Positions 7,580-14,356 are shown, numbered from the stretch's first letter. The stretch is 19,063 nucleotides of DNA from CAZAPV01 sp964487195 (GCA_964487195.1 CAZAPV010000016.1:1-19063); one strand, 5' to 3'. The notes: generated from the sequence alone by a model not told the origin. Numbers and translations: made by a program.

Positions 7580-9418
7580 ATGCCAGAACGCCCATCCGGC
7601 GGCGAAGACTTCCTCAAGAAAAAATACGATCTCCACAACGCTCCGGAAGTGGAAGAACAAGCCAAACGGACGGAGAAACGCACCGGGGAGCACGTGCCCC
7701 AGGATCCTTCCTCGCGCATCAAAAACTACCTCGACCGCTTCCACGAGATCCTTGACCGCGAAGACCCGCATGAGCGCGAGCGTGGCATCGACGCGCTGAA
7801 GCGCATCCTATATCGCAAGAACGTCATCAAGCCCGACGACATCCCCGAGGCGTATTTTGAGAACCAGCGCAGACTCGCCCGCGAGCAGGGCCACGGCGAC
7901 GTCGAGATTACCCAGGCGATGCGCGATCAGCTCACCGAAGTCGTCATCGCCGATCAGGAAACGACGCTCGACACCTGGATCGACTATTTCGCAAGCTCCG
8001 ACGCCCCGTATCCCACCTGGCTCAAATACTGGGCGACGAGGAGCGTCCTTTCGATGGGCGAGTACGACAAGGAGAAGCAGCAATTCACCAAACGCTCCAA
8101 AGGCACGGTCAAACCGTTCCCGGACCTGAACCGCGAAGCGCTCGCCTACGTCCTCGACGCCGTCGAAAAGAAATACGCGGCCAAAGGAACGGCGGCGCCC
8201 GCCGCCGACGCCGAGTTCGAGAAGCTTCTCAAGGCCGAATCCTTTCCGAAGCTGTACGCCTGGGCGATCGAGAAAGTCACCCCGGCCTCCAAGGAACAGC
8301 TCGCCTCCGTCGAAGGGCGATGGGTCAAATACGACAAAGATGCCGACCATATGCCGCTCGTCGAATCGCTCCAAGGCCACGGCACCGGCTGGTGCACGGC
8401 AGGCGAATCGACCGCCCAGGTGCAGCTTCAAGGCGGCGACTTCTACGTCTACTACTCCAAGGATGACCACGGCAACAACACCGTTCCCCGCGCCGCGATC
8501 CGCATGCAGGGCGATTCAATCGCCGAGGTGCGCGGCGTCGCCGAACAACAGAACCTCGATCCGTTCATCGGCGAGGTGGTCCAGAAGAAGATGGCTGAAT
8601 TCCCCGACGGCGCGGCATACGAGAAAAAAGCCGGCGACATGAAGCGGCTCACCGCGATCGAAAAGAAGACCGCCACAAACCAGCCGCTCTCCAAAGACGA
8701 ACTGAAATTCCTCTACGAGATCGACGGTCCCATCCAGGGCTTCGGCTACAGCCGCGATCCGCGCATCAAGGAGCTTCGCGACAAACGCAACCCCAAAGAA
8801 GACGCCCCGATCGTCCTGGATTGCCGATCGGATCAGATCGCCTGGTCCGAGGACGCCGTGACCGAGAAGACGAAAGCCTACGTCGGCCCGCTCTTCGAAG
8901 GCATTTTCAGCCTCGACAAGATCGAGCACGTTTACACCCGATTCCCCGAAGGCAGGATCGAGCGCTTCACGCTCGAGATCGGCGGCAAAACCCTCAAGGA
9001 ATACGAGAAAGAACTCGCCAAGGTAGGCGTAAAAATATCCGACTTCGCCAAAGACATTCTTGGAAAGATCAAGCCGTCCAAGGAACGACAATCAACGACG
9101 CTCGTCCGCCTCAAGGTTGCCGATCTCGGCTTCACCGGCGCCACCCGTTATGACGAACTTTGCGCCAGAGCGAAAGAATTCGGCCTCGATCTCGTGCCGG
9201 CCGAAACAGGCCCGGCGATGCGGCTCGCCATGAAAGAGCAGCCGATGGGAGATTGGGTAGTGATGGCGATGGAACCGATCTCGGGCCGCGACGGCTTCCC
9301 GAGCGTCTTCTACGTCGTACGGTACGGAGACGATTCGTGGCTGAACGCGAGCAACGGGAGGCCTGGCGGCGAGTGGGATCCCGGGAGCGCCTTCGTGTTC
9401 GTTCCCCGCAAGCAGTAG
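7580..9418 (+). CDS. Uncharacterised 612-residue protein with GTGWCTA motif and separate C-terminal domain
   Basis: No function is known to me. It has no signal peptide or membrane helix and is rich in charged residues, so it is probably cytoplasmic. The N-terminal part (1-240) is mostly helical and acidic/basic. The core (about 245-345) contains GHGTGWCTAGES (266-277), then a strand-rich FYVYYSKDD, AAIRMQGDSIAEVRG and the helix EVVQKKMAEF. This order (WCTA, short strands, IR, EVRG, helix) resembles PcfJ-like and phage proteins with a G-GT-WCTA motif; that link is inference from pattern. Residues about 355-400 hold LSKDELKFLYEID. The C-terminal module (about 505-611) is distinct, running from LVRLKVADLGFTG through LVPAETGPAMRLAM and GDWVVMAMEPI to AFVFVPRK. 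I associate it with uncharacterised CPR proteins. The gene stands alone with its own leaderless promoter. Confidence 0.9.
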   Translation: MPERPSGGEDFLKKKYDLHNAPEVEEQAKRTEKRTGEHVPQDPSSRIKNYLDRFHEILDREDPHERERGIDALKRILYRKNVIKPDDIPEAYFENQRRLAREQGHGDVEITQAMRDQLTEVVIADQETTLDTWIDYFASSDAPYPTWLKYWATRSVLSMGEYDKEKQQFTKRSKGTVKPFPDLNREALAYVLDAVEKKYAAKGTAAPAADAEFEKLLKAESFPKLYAWAIEKVTPASKEQLASVEGRWVKYDKDADHMPLVESLQGHGTGWCTAGESTAQVQLQGGDFYVYYSKDDHGNNTVPRAAIRMQGDSIAEVRGVAEQQNLDPFIGEVVQKKMAEFPDGAAYEKKAGDMKRLTAIEKKTATNQPLSKDELKFLYEIDGPIQGFGYSRDPRIKELRDKRNPKEDAPIVLDCRSDQIAWSEDAVTEKTKAYVGPLFEGIFSLDKIEHVYTRFPEGRIERFTLEIGGKTLKEYEKELAKVGVKISDFAKDILGKIKPSKERQSTTLVRLKVADLGFTGATRYDELCARAKEFGLDLVPAETGPAMRLAMKEQPMGDWVVMAMEPISGRDGFPSVFYVVRYGDDSWLNASNGRPGGEWDPGSAFVFVPRKQ

Positions 9419-9424
9419 TGCTTG

Positions 9425-9467
9425 GAATTTTTGACGCTTTGCACTTTTTGATACTTTGATTTTTGTC
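9425..9467. repeat. AT-rich tract of short imperfect direct repeats
   Basis: Just after the 612-residue gene, the + strand reads as spaced, imperfect copies of CTTTTTGA/CTTTGA-like units (ATTTTTGACGCTTTG, CACTTTTTGATACTTTG, ATTTTTG). The GC content is far below the surrounding sequence. No ORF of note lies in it. It may be a slipped-strand expansion or the edge of the repeat elements that follow. Its function is unknown. Confidence 0.5.
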
Positions 9468-9485
9468 CTCGATCCGCGCTACGAT
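9456..9485 (+). promoter_or_regulatory. Promoter-like sequence without a gene downstream
   Basis: TTGATT (9456-9461), 18 bases, TACGAT (9480-9485). It has the same TACGAT hexamer as the gene promoters in this window, but only REP-like palindromes and a terminator follow. A transcript starting near 9492 would be about 120 bases and would end at the terminator at 9574-9610. It could make a small RNA or be a relic. Confidence 0.25.
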
Positions 9486-9493
9486 GCATGCGG

Positions 9494-9528
9494 CGGGATT
9501 GCTTCGTCGCTGCGCTCCTCGCAATGAC
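9494..9528. repeat. REP-like palindromic element 1 (ATTGC...GCAAT)
   Basis: This is the widespread intergenic element whose + strand runs GGATTGCTTCGTCGC, then TGCGCTCCTCGCAATGAC. ATTGC (9498-9502) pairs with GCAAT (9521-9525) around a GC-rich middle with internal complementarity. In reading frames it yields the familiar spurious peptides RRDCFVAALLAMT and VIARSAATKQS. Such repeats occur in many bacterial genomes and are thought to be moved by REP-associated transposases. Confidence 0.7.
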
Positions 9529-9539
9529 AATTTGTTTCT

Positions 9540-9565
9540 GGATCCCCGCCTGCGCGGGGATGACA
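9540..9565. repeat. REP-like palindromic element 2 (ATCCCCGC-CTGC-GCGGGGAT)
   Basis: ATCCCCGC (9542-9549) and GCGGGGAT (9554-9561) form a perfect eight-pair stem with loop CTGC, followed by GAC. This is the common repeat that gives spurious WIPACAGMT/VIPAQAGIQ peptides. It lies 11 bases from element 1, in the same order often seen when the two occur together. It carries no T run and is not itself a terminator. Confidence 0.75.
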
Positions 9566-9573
9566 ATGATATT

Positions 9574-9610
9574 AAAAAAATCGCCCCGACGTTTTGTCGG
9601 AGCGATTTTT
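9574..9610. terminator. Bidirectional rho-independent terminator between the 612-residue gene and rpmA
   Basis: An A run, then ATCGC-CCGAC (9580-9590), a five-base loop (9591-9595), GTCGG-GCGAT (9596-9606) and a T run, with one C/A mismatch. Including A-T pairs the stem is about 14 pairs. The A and T runs on both sides make it work in both directions. It starts three bases after the rpmA stop codon on the - strand and also catches + strand transcripts from the left. Confidence 0.85.
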
Positions 9611-9613
9611 CTT

Positions 9614-9898
9614 TTAGGCGCTGGCGGGCACGACCGAGACGATGTTGGCGTATTCGAGATTGCCATTGAATTTGCGGACCTTCTTTTTGGCGAAATGCAC
9701 GATCCCGGCTGCGGTCGCGAACAGCGTGTCGTCGCCGCCGCGTTCGACGTTCTTGCCCGGGCGGAATTTGGTGCCGCGCTGGCGGATGATGATCGCGCCG
9801 GTGCCGGCGGTCTGGCCCTCGTAGAGCTTGACGCCGAGGCGCTTCGCGATGGAATCGCGGCCGAGTTGTGTAGAACTTCCTGCTTTTTTATGTGCCAT
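9614..9898 (-). CDS. rpmA: 50S ribosomal protein L27
   Basis: A 94-residue protein with the bacterial L27 signature: N-terminal MAHKKAGSST, GRDSIAKRLGVK (13-24), the RQRGTKFRPGKNV core (39-51) and DDTLFATAAGIVHF (55-68). L27 is a large-subunit protein whose N terminus reaches the peptidyl transferase centre and helps place tRNA. The start is ATG 9898 with no Shine-Dalgarno. Its own near-consensus promoter (TTGACA/17/TATACT) lies 30 bases upstream and a strong terminator follows the stop, so it is a single-gene unit. It lies just after the pilus operon on the same strand. The usual partner rplU (L21) is not adjacent. Confidence 0.97.
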   Translation of the reverse strand: MAHKKAGSSTQLGRDSIAKRLGVKLYEGQTAGTGAIIIRQRGTKFRPGKNVERGGDDTLFATAAGIVHFAKKKVRKFNGNLEYANIVSVVPASA

Positions 9899-9927
9899 AC
9901 GGTCAATCGTTAAATCTGGATGAGGGG

Positions 9928-9956
9928 AGTATAAGGCAACCCCCGGAGATTGTCAA
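9928..9956 (-). promoter_or_regulatory. Near-consensus promoter of rpmA
   Basis: On the - strand, TTGACA (9956-9951) is a perfect -35 box, the spacer is 17 bases, and TATACT (9933-9928) is a 5/6 -10 box. The transcription start should be near 9921, about 23 bases before ATG 9898. The -35 box contains the TGA stop of the last pilus-operon gene. A seven-base inverted repeat, GCAACCC (9936-9942) and GGGTTGC (9960-9966), flanks the -35 box and may be a weak terminator of the pilus operon. Confidence 0.85.
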
Positions 9957-10225
9957 TACGGGTTGCTGATCGCGTCCGGGAGCGCGTTCGCGCTTGACGT
10001 TCGGATCTCTTCCGCCTTCAGCGTCCGGTCGAGCAGCGCGGTGTCGATTCCGGCGACATGGCCGCCGGTCGCCGCCGTCCCTTGTTCGAAGGAGGCGGCG
10101 TCGCTTACGGCCGACGCGACGAACCACGCCGTCGCGCCGATGATCCCTGCCGCGAGCGCGAACACCGCCGCGGTCGTACGTCGGGTGATTTTTTTGAGAT
10201 CGGCCGTCTTTGCTTTTTTCACCAT
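9953..10225 (-). CDS. Small single-pass membrane protein at the end of the pilMNO cluster
   Basis: A 90-residue protein with a strongly basic N terminus (VKKAKTADLKKITRR), one membrane helix (about 18-40) and a 50-residue alanine-rich tail predicted to lie outside. It starts five bases after the pilO stop, so it is part of the pilus operon and sits where pilP would be in proteobacteria. It lacks a lipobox cysteine, and I see no PilP similarity. It could be an accessory alignment-complex protein, but no family is recognised. Its stop codon lies within the rpmA -35 box. Confidence 0.7.
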   Translation of the reverse strand: MVKKAKTADLKKITRRTTAAVFALAAGIIGATAWFVASAVSDAASFEQGTAATGGHVAGIDTALLDRTLKAEEIRTSSANALPDAISNPY

Positions 10226-10229
10226 AGTA

Positions 10230-10808
10230 TTACGGGGAAAGTTGGATGCCGCGCACGAACGGCGGCGCGTTCTGCCCCTGCCAATAGACGACGCCGTTGA
10301 ACGTCGCCGTGACGTCGCCCGGCGTAGTATTTTGCGAGCCGGTGATCGCGATCACGTCGAACACGACCTCCTGCGGGAGCCGTTCGATCGCGTTCAGGAA
10401 GCGGAGCACGTCGGGATATGAACCTTTAACGGCGAGATTCAGCGGCACCTCCCGCTCCCACGGGGAGAGCTGTTTTTGGTTCGCCATCTCCAAGTTGAGC
10501 GTCTGCGTGACGTTCGCCGCGCCCGCCGCCTTTTCGATCGCGGTGATCAGGTCGAGTTCGTGGCCTTCCTGGAGCGCGACGGTCGAGAGCGACGCGAGAC
10601 GCTGTTTCGTCGAGTTGAGCGTCGAGGTCGAGGCGCGGACGTATCGGCGGAGGCCGTAGCGCGCGTCGATCTGCGACTGCGCGTCGGCGATGTTGCCGAC
10701 GAGGCCGCGGATCGCGAACGCGGTCGGCAGCGCGACCGCGAAAAGCAAGGCGAGCGACAGCGTCCCGAGCGTTCCGATGACGGCGATCATCCGGACATTG
10801 GCGCGCAT
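10230..10808 (-). CDS. pilO: Type IV pilus inner-membrane protein PilO-like
   Basis: A 192-residue bitopic protein: a short N-terminal cytoplasmic part, one helix (about 7-33), a coiled-coil-like segment (about 38-75) and an extracytoplasmic ferredoxin-like domain (about 85-190, with LNLAVKGSYPDVLRFLNAIE as its clearest piece). This is the layout of PilO, which pairs with PilN to connect the motor to the outer parts of the pilus machine. The start was set at ATG 10808 because it lies one base after the pilN stop (TGATATG) and directly precedes the membrane helix; an in-frame upstream extension has no support. No Shine-Dalgarno is present. Confidence 0.85.
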   Translation of the reverse strand: MRANVRMIAVIGTLGTLSLALLFAVALPTAFAIRGLVGNIADAQSQIDARYGLRRYVRASTSTLNSTKQRLASLSTVALQEGHELDLITAIEKAAGAANVTQTLNLEMANQKQLSPWEREVPLNLAVKGSYPDVLRFLNAIERLPQEVVFDVIAITGSQNTTPGDVTATFNGVVYWQGQNAPPFVRGIQLSP

Positions 10809-10809
10809 A

Positions 10810-11337
10810 TCATTTCGGGGGCGCATAGCGCATCTCGAATTCGAAATGGACGTTCCTGTCCTGCAGGATGTTCGAGAGCGGCGATTGCACGTCGGTAAAG
10901 AGGCCGGAATCCCGGAGCCGTTGCTGCAACAGGAGCACGTCATCGCGGGTGTCCGCCGCGCCGGCGATCGCGATCGCTCCTTTGTCGACGCGGATCGAAT
11001 CGATGCGGACGCCCGCCGGCACGAGCGCGGCGATCTTCACGAGCACAGACGACCAGGGAGTGAACCGCCCTTCGAACGCATTGACGCGCTGCATGTAGCC
11101 GTTGATCGCCTTAATCTCGTCGGTGATCGCCTGCGTTTCTTCGGCCCCGGCGTCCGAACGCCGCGTAAAATCATCGTACGTTTTCGCGAGCGACATCCGC
11201 AGCGCGACGAGCGTGCCGGCGGCGAAGACGGCAACGACGAAGAAGATGAACAGCATCGTCTCCGCGTAACTGGCGATGAATTGAAGCCGGAGCGCGGCCC
11301 TTTTTTCCGACGGCAGAAGATTGAGCGTGCTGCGCAT
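10810..11337 (-). CDS. pilN: Type IV pilus assembly protein PilN-like
   Basis: A 175-residue protein starting MRSTLNLLPSEKR. The NLLP segment is the conserved cytoplasmic motif by which PilN binds PilM. One membrane helix follows (about 26-48), then a coiled-coil-like stretch (50-90) and a small alpha/beta domain (about 100-170). ATG 11337 is one base after the pilM stop (TGATATG), which fixes the start; upstream in-frame extensions lie inside pilM. It works with PilM and PilO as the alignment subcomplex. Confidence 0.88.
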   Translation of the reverse strand: MRSTLNLLPSEKRAALRLQFIASYAETMLFIFFVVAVFAAGTLVALRMSLAKTYDDFTRRSDAGAEETQAITDEIKAINGYMQRVNAFEGRFTPWSSVLVKIAALVPAGVRIDSIRVDKGAIAIAGAADTRDDVLLLQQRLRDSGLFTDVQSPLSNILQDRNVHFEFEMRYAPPK

Positions 11338-11338
11338 A

Positions 11339-12412
11339 TCAGTAGAGCGAGCTTTCGTATTGTTGATTTTCATCCGCCGCGCGGATGGCGAGTCCGATCG
11401 CCGTGCTGTAGGCGAGCGCATCGGCGGACGGAAACTTCTTCGGCAGTTTCGGATCGATGTTCGCGAGCGCGTCGCCGCGGCGCACTTTCATGGCGAGCTT
11501 GCGCGAAAGGACGGAGTCGATTTCGCGGAATTGCGCGCCGCCGCCGCACAGGAAGATGCGGTCGATTTTTTTGCCGGCCGGCGATCCCGCGCCGTAAAAC
11601 TGGAGCGCACCGTGAATTTTCTGCGTCATGTCGTCGATGAGCGGGAGCAGGATTTTCCACAACCGGTCTTCGCAACGATCGGCGTCGAGGCCGCATTCGC
11701 GTTTCAGGTTTTCCGCCTCGTCGAGGCCGACGTTCAGCTGCTCGCTCACCAGCTTGGTGATCGCGATCCCGGAGATCGGGACGCTGATCGACATCCGGAG
11801 TGCGTCGTCGTCGCAGATCACGAGACTGGACCGCGTCGCGCCGATGTCGAGGATTCCGATCGCTTCGTCCGCCGGTTCGTTCGCGGGCACGATCGCTCTG
11901 CTGATCGCCGCGGCTTCGATTTCGAGCGCGATCGGCACGAGGCCTGCGCGTTCGAGCAGCGCGGCGTACGAATCGACGATCGTTTTCGGCGCCGCGCCGA
12001 CGAGCGCGCGTCCGCCAGCGAGCGGCTGCCAGTCGATGTACAGCGCGTCCCGCGACAGGGGGATGTTCCGTTCGATCTCTTTGAAAATCGCGTCTTCGAC
12101 GTCGGCGGTTCCTTCGGGGATGTCGATCACTTTGATGAACGTCCTCGCTTCGGGAAGGCAGGCGACGACGCCGCGCCCCCGCACGGTTCTTTCGGCGCCG
12201 CGGATCAGCGCGCCGATCCGTTCGACCGCGACGTCCATGTTTTTGATTTCGCCCTGCGCCATCACCCCTTCGGGAACGTCAACGCTGCCCCATGCCGTGA
12301 TCCGGCACTGGCGCGCCGCGCCGCGTCGTTTTTTGACTTGCACGATCTTGAACGTGCGGTCGCCGATGTCGAGCCCGAAGGCGGCGGCGAAAGGATTCAT
12401 CAGGAAGGCCAT
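11339..12412 (-). CDS. pilM: Type IV pilus assembly protein PilM (actin-like ATPase fold)
   Basis: A 357-residue cytoplasmic protein with the actin/FtsA-type nucleotide-binding blocks GLDIGDRTFKIVQ (13-25), GILDIGATRSSLVI (186-199) and IFLCGGGAQFREI (286-298). PilM binds the PilN N terminus and links the PilB/PilC motor to the membrane complex. ATG 12412 was chosen rather than longer in-frame starts (12475), which would overlap the preceding gene, because a TACAAT -10 box places the transcription start at or next to this codon. A further ATG occurs at codon 5. Followed by pilN after one base. Confidence 0.93.
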   Translation of the reverse strand: MAFLMNPFAAAFGLDIGDRTFKIVQVKKRRGAARQCRITAWGSVDVPEGVMAQGEIKNMDVAVERIGALIRGAERTVRGRGVVACLPEARTFIKVIDIPEGTADVEDAIFKEIERNIPLSRDALYIDWQPLAGGRALVGAAPKTIVDSYAALLERAGLVPIALEIEAAAISRAIVPANEPADEAIGILDIGATRSSLVICDDDALRMSISVPISGIAITKLVSEQLNVGLDEAENLKRECGLDADRCEDRLWKILLPLIDDMTQKIHGALQFYGAGSPAGKKIDRIFLCGGGAQFREIDSVLSRKLAMKVRRGDALANIDPKLPKKFPSADALAYSTAIGLAIRAADENQQYESSLY

Positions 12413-12418
12413 GCGGCA

Positions 12419-12429
12419 ATTGTATCGTA
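12419..12429 (-). promoter_or_regulatory. Putative internal leaderless promoter of pilM
   Basis: On the - strand the 11 bases TACGATACAAT hold two overlapping -10-like hexamers, TACGAT (12429-12424) and TACAAT (12424-12419). With TACAAT the transcription start falls at about 12412, the A of the pilM start codon. I find no good -35 box 16-18 bases upstream. The box lies in the 44-base gap after the PilX-like gene, the largest gap inside the pilus cluster. Confidence 0.45.
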
Positions 12430-12456
12430 ATGTCCGATGGCGCGAAAGGAGTCCGC

Positions 12457-13776
12457 TTACTGCATTTTGCGCCATGAATCAGCCTGGATCCGCCAGGCGC
12501 CGCCCGGGCTGTTGGCGAACGCGCCGGCAAAATTGCTTTGGGCGTACGTAACAGCCGCATTCTGATCGAGGAACAGCCGATCGCTGGCGAGCGCTTTCGC
12601 GCCGGCGAGGTTCTGCAGCCGCAGGACGCCGCTCAGCGCATAGAAGATCACGCCCGAGGCGTTATTCGCGACGGAAACCGCAGGCGCGGCATCATCCGTG
12701 GAATTATTCGTGCTTGCGAGCAGGATATAGCTTTTCGCGTTGCCGGATCCGGAAATCGACGTGTTATTGACGATCGTGATCTTGCCGTGATTCACGTGAT
12801 CATCCGGATCGTCCGCGAGGATCACCGTGCCGTAGGGTCCGAACGACGGATCGAGCGTGAGCGCGGAGTTGTTCTGCGTCTGGATGTTGCCCATCACCCA
12901 CACCCCGCCCTTGACGGTCACGCTGACGTTCTGGCTGAGAGTAAGATTGCCGGTGATTTTTATCGGTCCAAGCGTGCTGCCGTTCGCCGGCGCATAGTCG
13001 CCGTAAATGACCCCGCCCGCCTCGGCCGAATCGTGCCAAAATTGAAGGTCGAGTTGCGGCATGTCGCCGGCCGTCGGCGTCGCGCTGCCGGAATGTTTCG
13101 TTCCGGTCACAGTCGTGCCGGAGATGTCCGCGGGATCATTGCGGTAATAGGCGTCCTTCAGCACCTTGGAGTTCAGGATTCGGTCGGCATGGGCATCGTT
13201 TTGGACTTTGCAAGAGGAGATCGATCCGTCCGCGAGCGCGACATAGGCGTCGCCGGTGATGACCGCGTTCGTCGACGTGCAGTCGATGCTGCCGTTCGCA
13301 TACACGGTGCCGGAAACGGTGGAATTGTTTTCCATGTGTACGCCATGGGCGCCTGCCTGGAGCGCATAGCTGAACGAAGGGTTGTCGTATTCGGGATCCG
13401 TCGTGAAATCCGTTTTGATCGCCGCAGTTTTGCCGGTCGCGGTCGTGCCGGTCGAGATCGCCGTCCTCGCCGCGCCGCTGCCGGTCACGGTGACGGTGAA
13501 GGCGCCGTTCCCGAGCGCGACGTTCGATTCACCGGCGTAATTGCTTCCGTAGCTCGCGCCGCAGCTCGCCGACGTCGTGGCGTTGATGCAGGAGAGCGCG
13601 CGAGCGATGCCGGCCTCCGCGAGCTGCTCCGCGGAGACCGCATCCGCCACCGCGCGTTCCGCGCGGCGTCCGGAAAGGACCACGCTCGAGAGCAGCACGG
13701 CGAACGCGAACACCATGGAGAGCAGCAGCACCGCCGTGATCGTGGCGAAGCCGCCGGAGCGGCGAGGGCGACGCAT
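12457..13776 (-). CDS. PilX-like pseudopilin with repetitive (beta-helix-like) C-terminal region
   Basis: A 439-residue protein. The basic leader MRRPRRSGG and hydrophobic FATITAVLLLSMVFAFAVLL (10-29) form a prepilin-type N terminus. Residue +5 after the likely G9/F10 cut is threonine rather than glutamate, as in PilX/GspK-type minor pilins. The helix continues into AERAVADAVSAEQLAEAGI, typical of PilX N-terminal domains. Residues about 145-400 are rich in N, T, S, G and short V-x-V strands (ENNSTVSGTVYANGSI, GPIKITGNLTLSQNVSVTVK), which suggests a right-handed beta-helix or adhesin-like domain. A cysteine pair lies near residues 58-67. It follows two pseudopilins and precedes pilM. It is much longer than typical PilX (about 200 residues). 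Confidence 0.8.
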   Translation of the reverse strand: MRRPRRSGGFATITAVLLLSMVFAFAVLLSSVVLSGRRAERAVADAVSAEQLAEAGIARALSCINATTSASCGASYGSNYAGESNVALGNGAFTVTVTGSGAARTAISTGTTATGKTAAIKTDFTTDPEYDNPSFSYALQAGAHGVHMENNSTVSGTVYANGSIDCTSTNAVITGDAYVALADGSISSCKVQNDAHADRILNSKVLKDAYYRNDPADISGTTVTGTKHSGSATPTAGDMPQLDLQFWHDSAEAGGVIYGDYAPANGSTLGPIKITGNLTLSQNVSVTVKGGVWVMGNIQTQNNSALTLDPSFGPYGTVILADDPDDHVNHGKITIVNNTSISGSGNAKSYILLASTNNSTDDAAPAVSVANNASGVIFYALSGVLRLQNLAGAKALASDRLFLDQNAAVTYAQSNFAGAFANSPGGAWRIQADSWRKMQ

Positions 13777-13782
13777 AGGAGA

Positions 13783-14352
13783 TTACGGATTCGCGTTTCT
13801 TAAGAAGAACGCCGTCCACGCGTTCGTGGTGAGCGTCGTGGAGCGTTTGGTCTGCTGATTCACGATGAACACTTGGACGCGGGTCGCGAGCGCAACATCG
13901 GGATCATTGTAGCGGAACGCGAGCGTTTGATTGTAGGCGGTGACGAGGTGCTTGCCGGACGGGCGGCGGCTCCCGGCGGCCGGCGCCGTGTCGGTGAAGA
14001 TTTTTGTCGGCGTCGCCGCATCGCGATAGATCGCCACGTCGTCGAAACTGCCGGCGACGACGTTGCCCGCCGCGTCGATGCTCGGAATTTTGAGGACGAG
14101 CGCGTTCACGGAAGACGCATAGGTCGCGCCGTTGATCGTCGCGGAGGCGAGCACGGCATCGGCGCCCTGCGCGGCGTCGCCGATGGCGCGCGCCGCGAGG
14201 ATGGCGCCGGTTTCATTGTCCACGCGCGCGGCTTGTTTGATGAAGACGTCGTAGCTCGCCGCGAAAATCTGCGTCACGATCATCAGGATGATCGCCATGA
14301 CGCCGATCACCGTGATCGTTTCCATGATGGAGATGCCGCGTTCATCGCGCAT
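13783..14352 (-). CDS. Type IV pseudopilin (PilW/GspJ-like position)
   Basis: A 189-residue prepilin-like protein. The short leader MRDERG is followed by ISIMETITVIGVMAIILMIVTQIF, with the expected cut after G6 and glutamate at +5 (E11). The rest is a small beta-rich head with SFDDVAIYRD and a C-terminal strand region ending LRNANP. It should be processed by a prepilin peptidase, not present in this window, and inserted in the inner membrane as a minor pilin. Its start lies five bases after the stop of the preceding pseudopilin (TGATTATATG) and six bases separate it from the PilX-like gene, so all are one operon. Confidence 0.85.
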   Translation of the reverse strand: MRDERGISIMETITVIGVMAIILMIVTQIFAASYDVFIKQAARVDNETGAILAARAIGDAAQGADAVLASATINGATYASSVNALVLKIPSIDAAGNVVAGSFDDVAIYRDAATPTKIFTDTAPAAGSRRPSGKHLVTAYNQTLAFRYNDPDVALATRVQVFIVNQQTKRSTTLTTNAWTAFFLRNANP

Positions 14353-14356
14353 ATAA

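Noticed and set aside
5720..7771. 683-codon open frame on the - strand opposite pyrG
   Set aside because: Same reason: it lies antisense to an intact pyrG and has the composition typical of a GC-rich shadow frame.
9488..9913. 141-codon + strand frame through the REP elements and rpmA
   Set aside because: Its start is the known spurious RRDCFVAALLAMT/WIPACAGMT peptide from REP-like repeats and the rest is antisense to rpmA.
12538..13803. 421-codon + strand frame opposite the PilX-like gene
   Set aside because: It is R/G/H-rich shadow coding opposite a gene with a clear prepilin N terminus and operon context.
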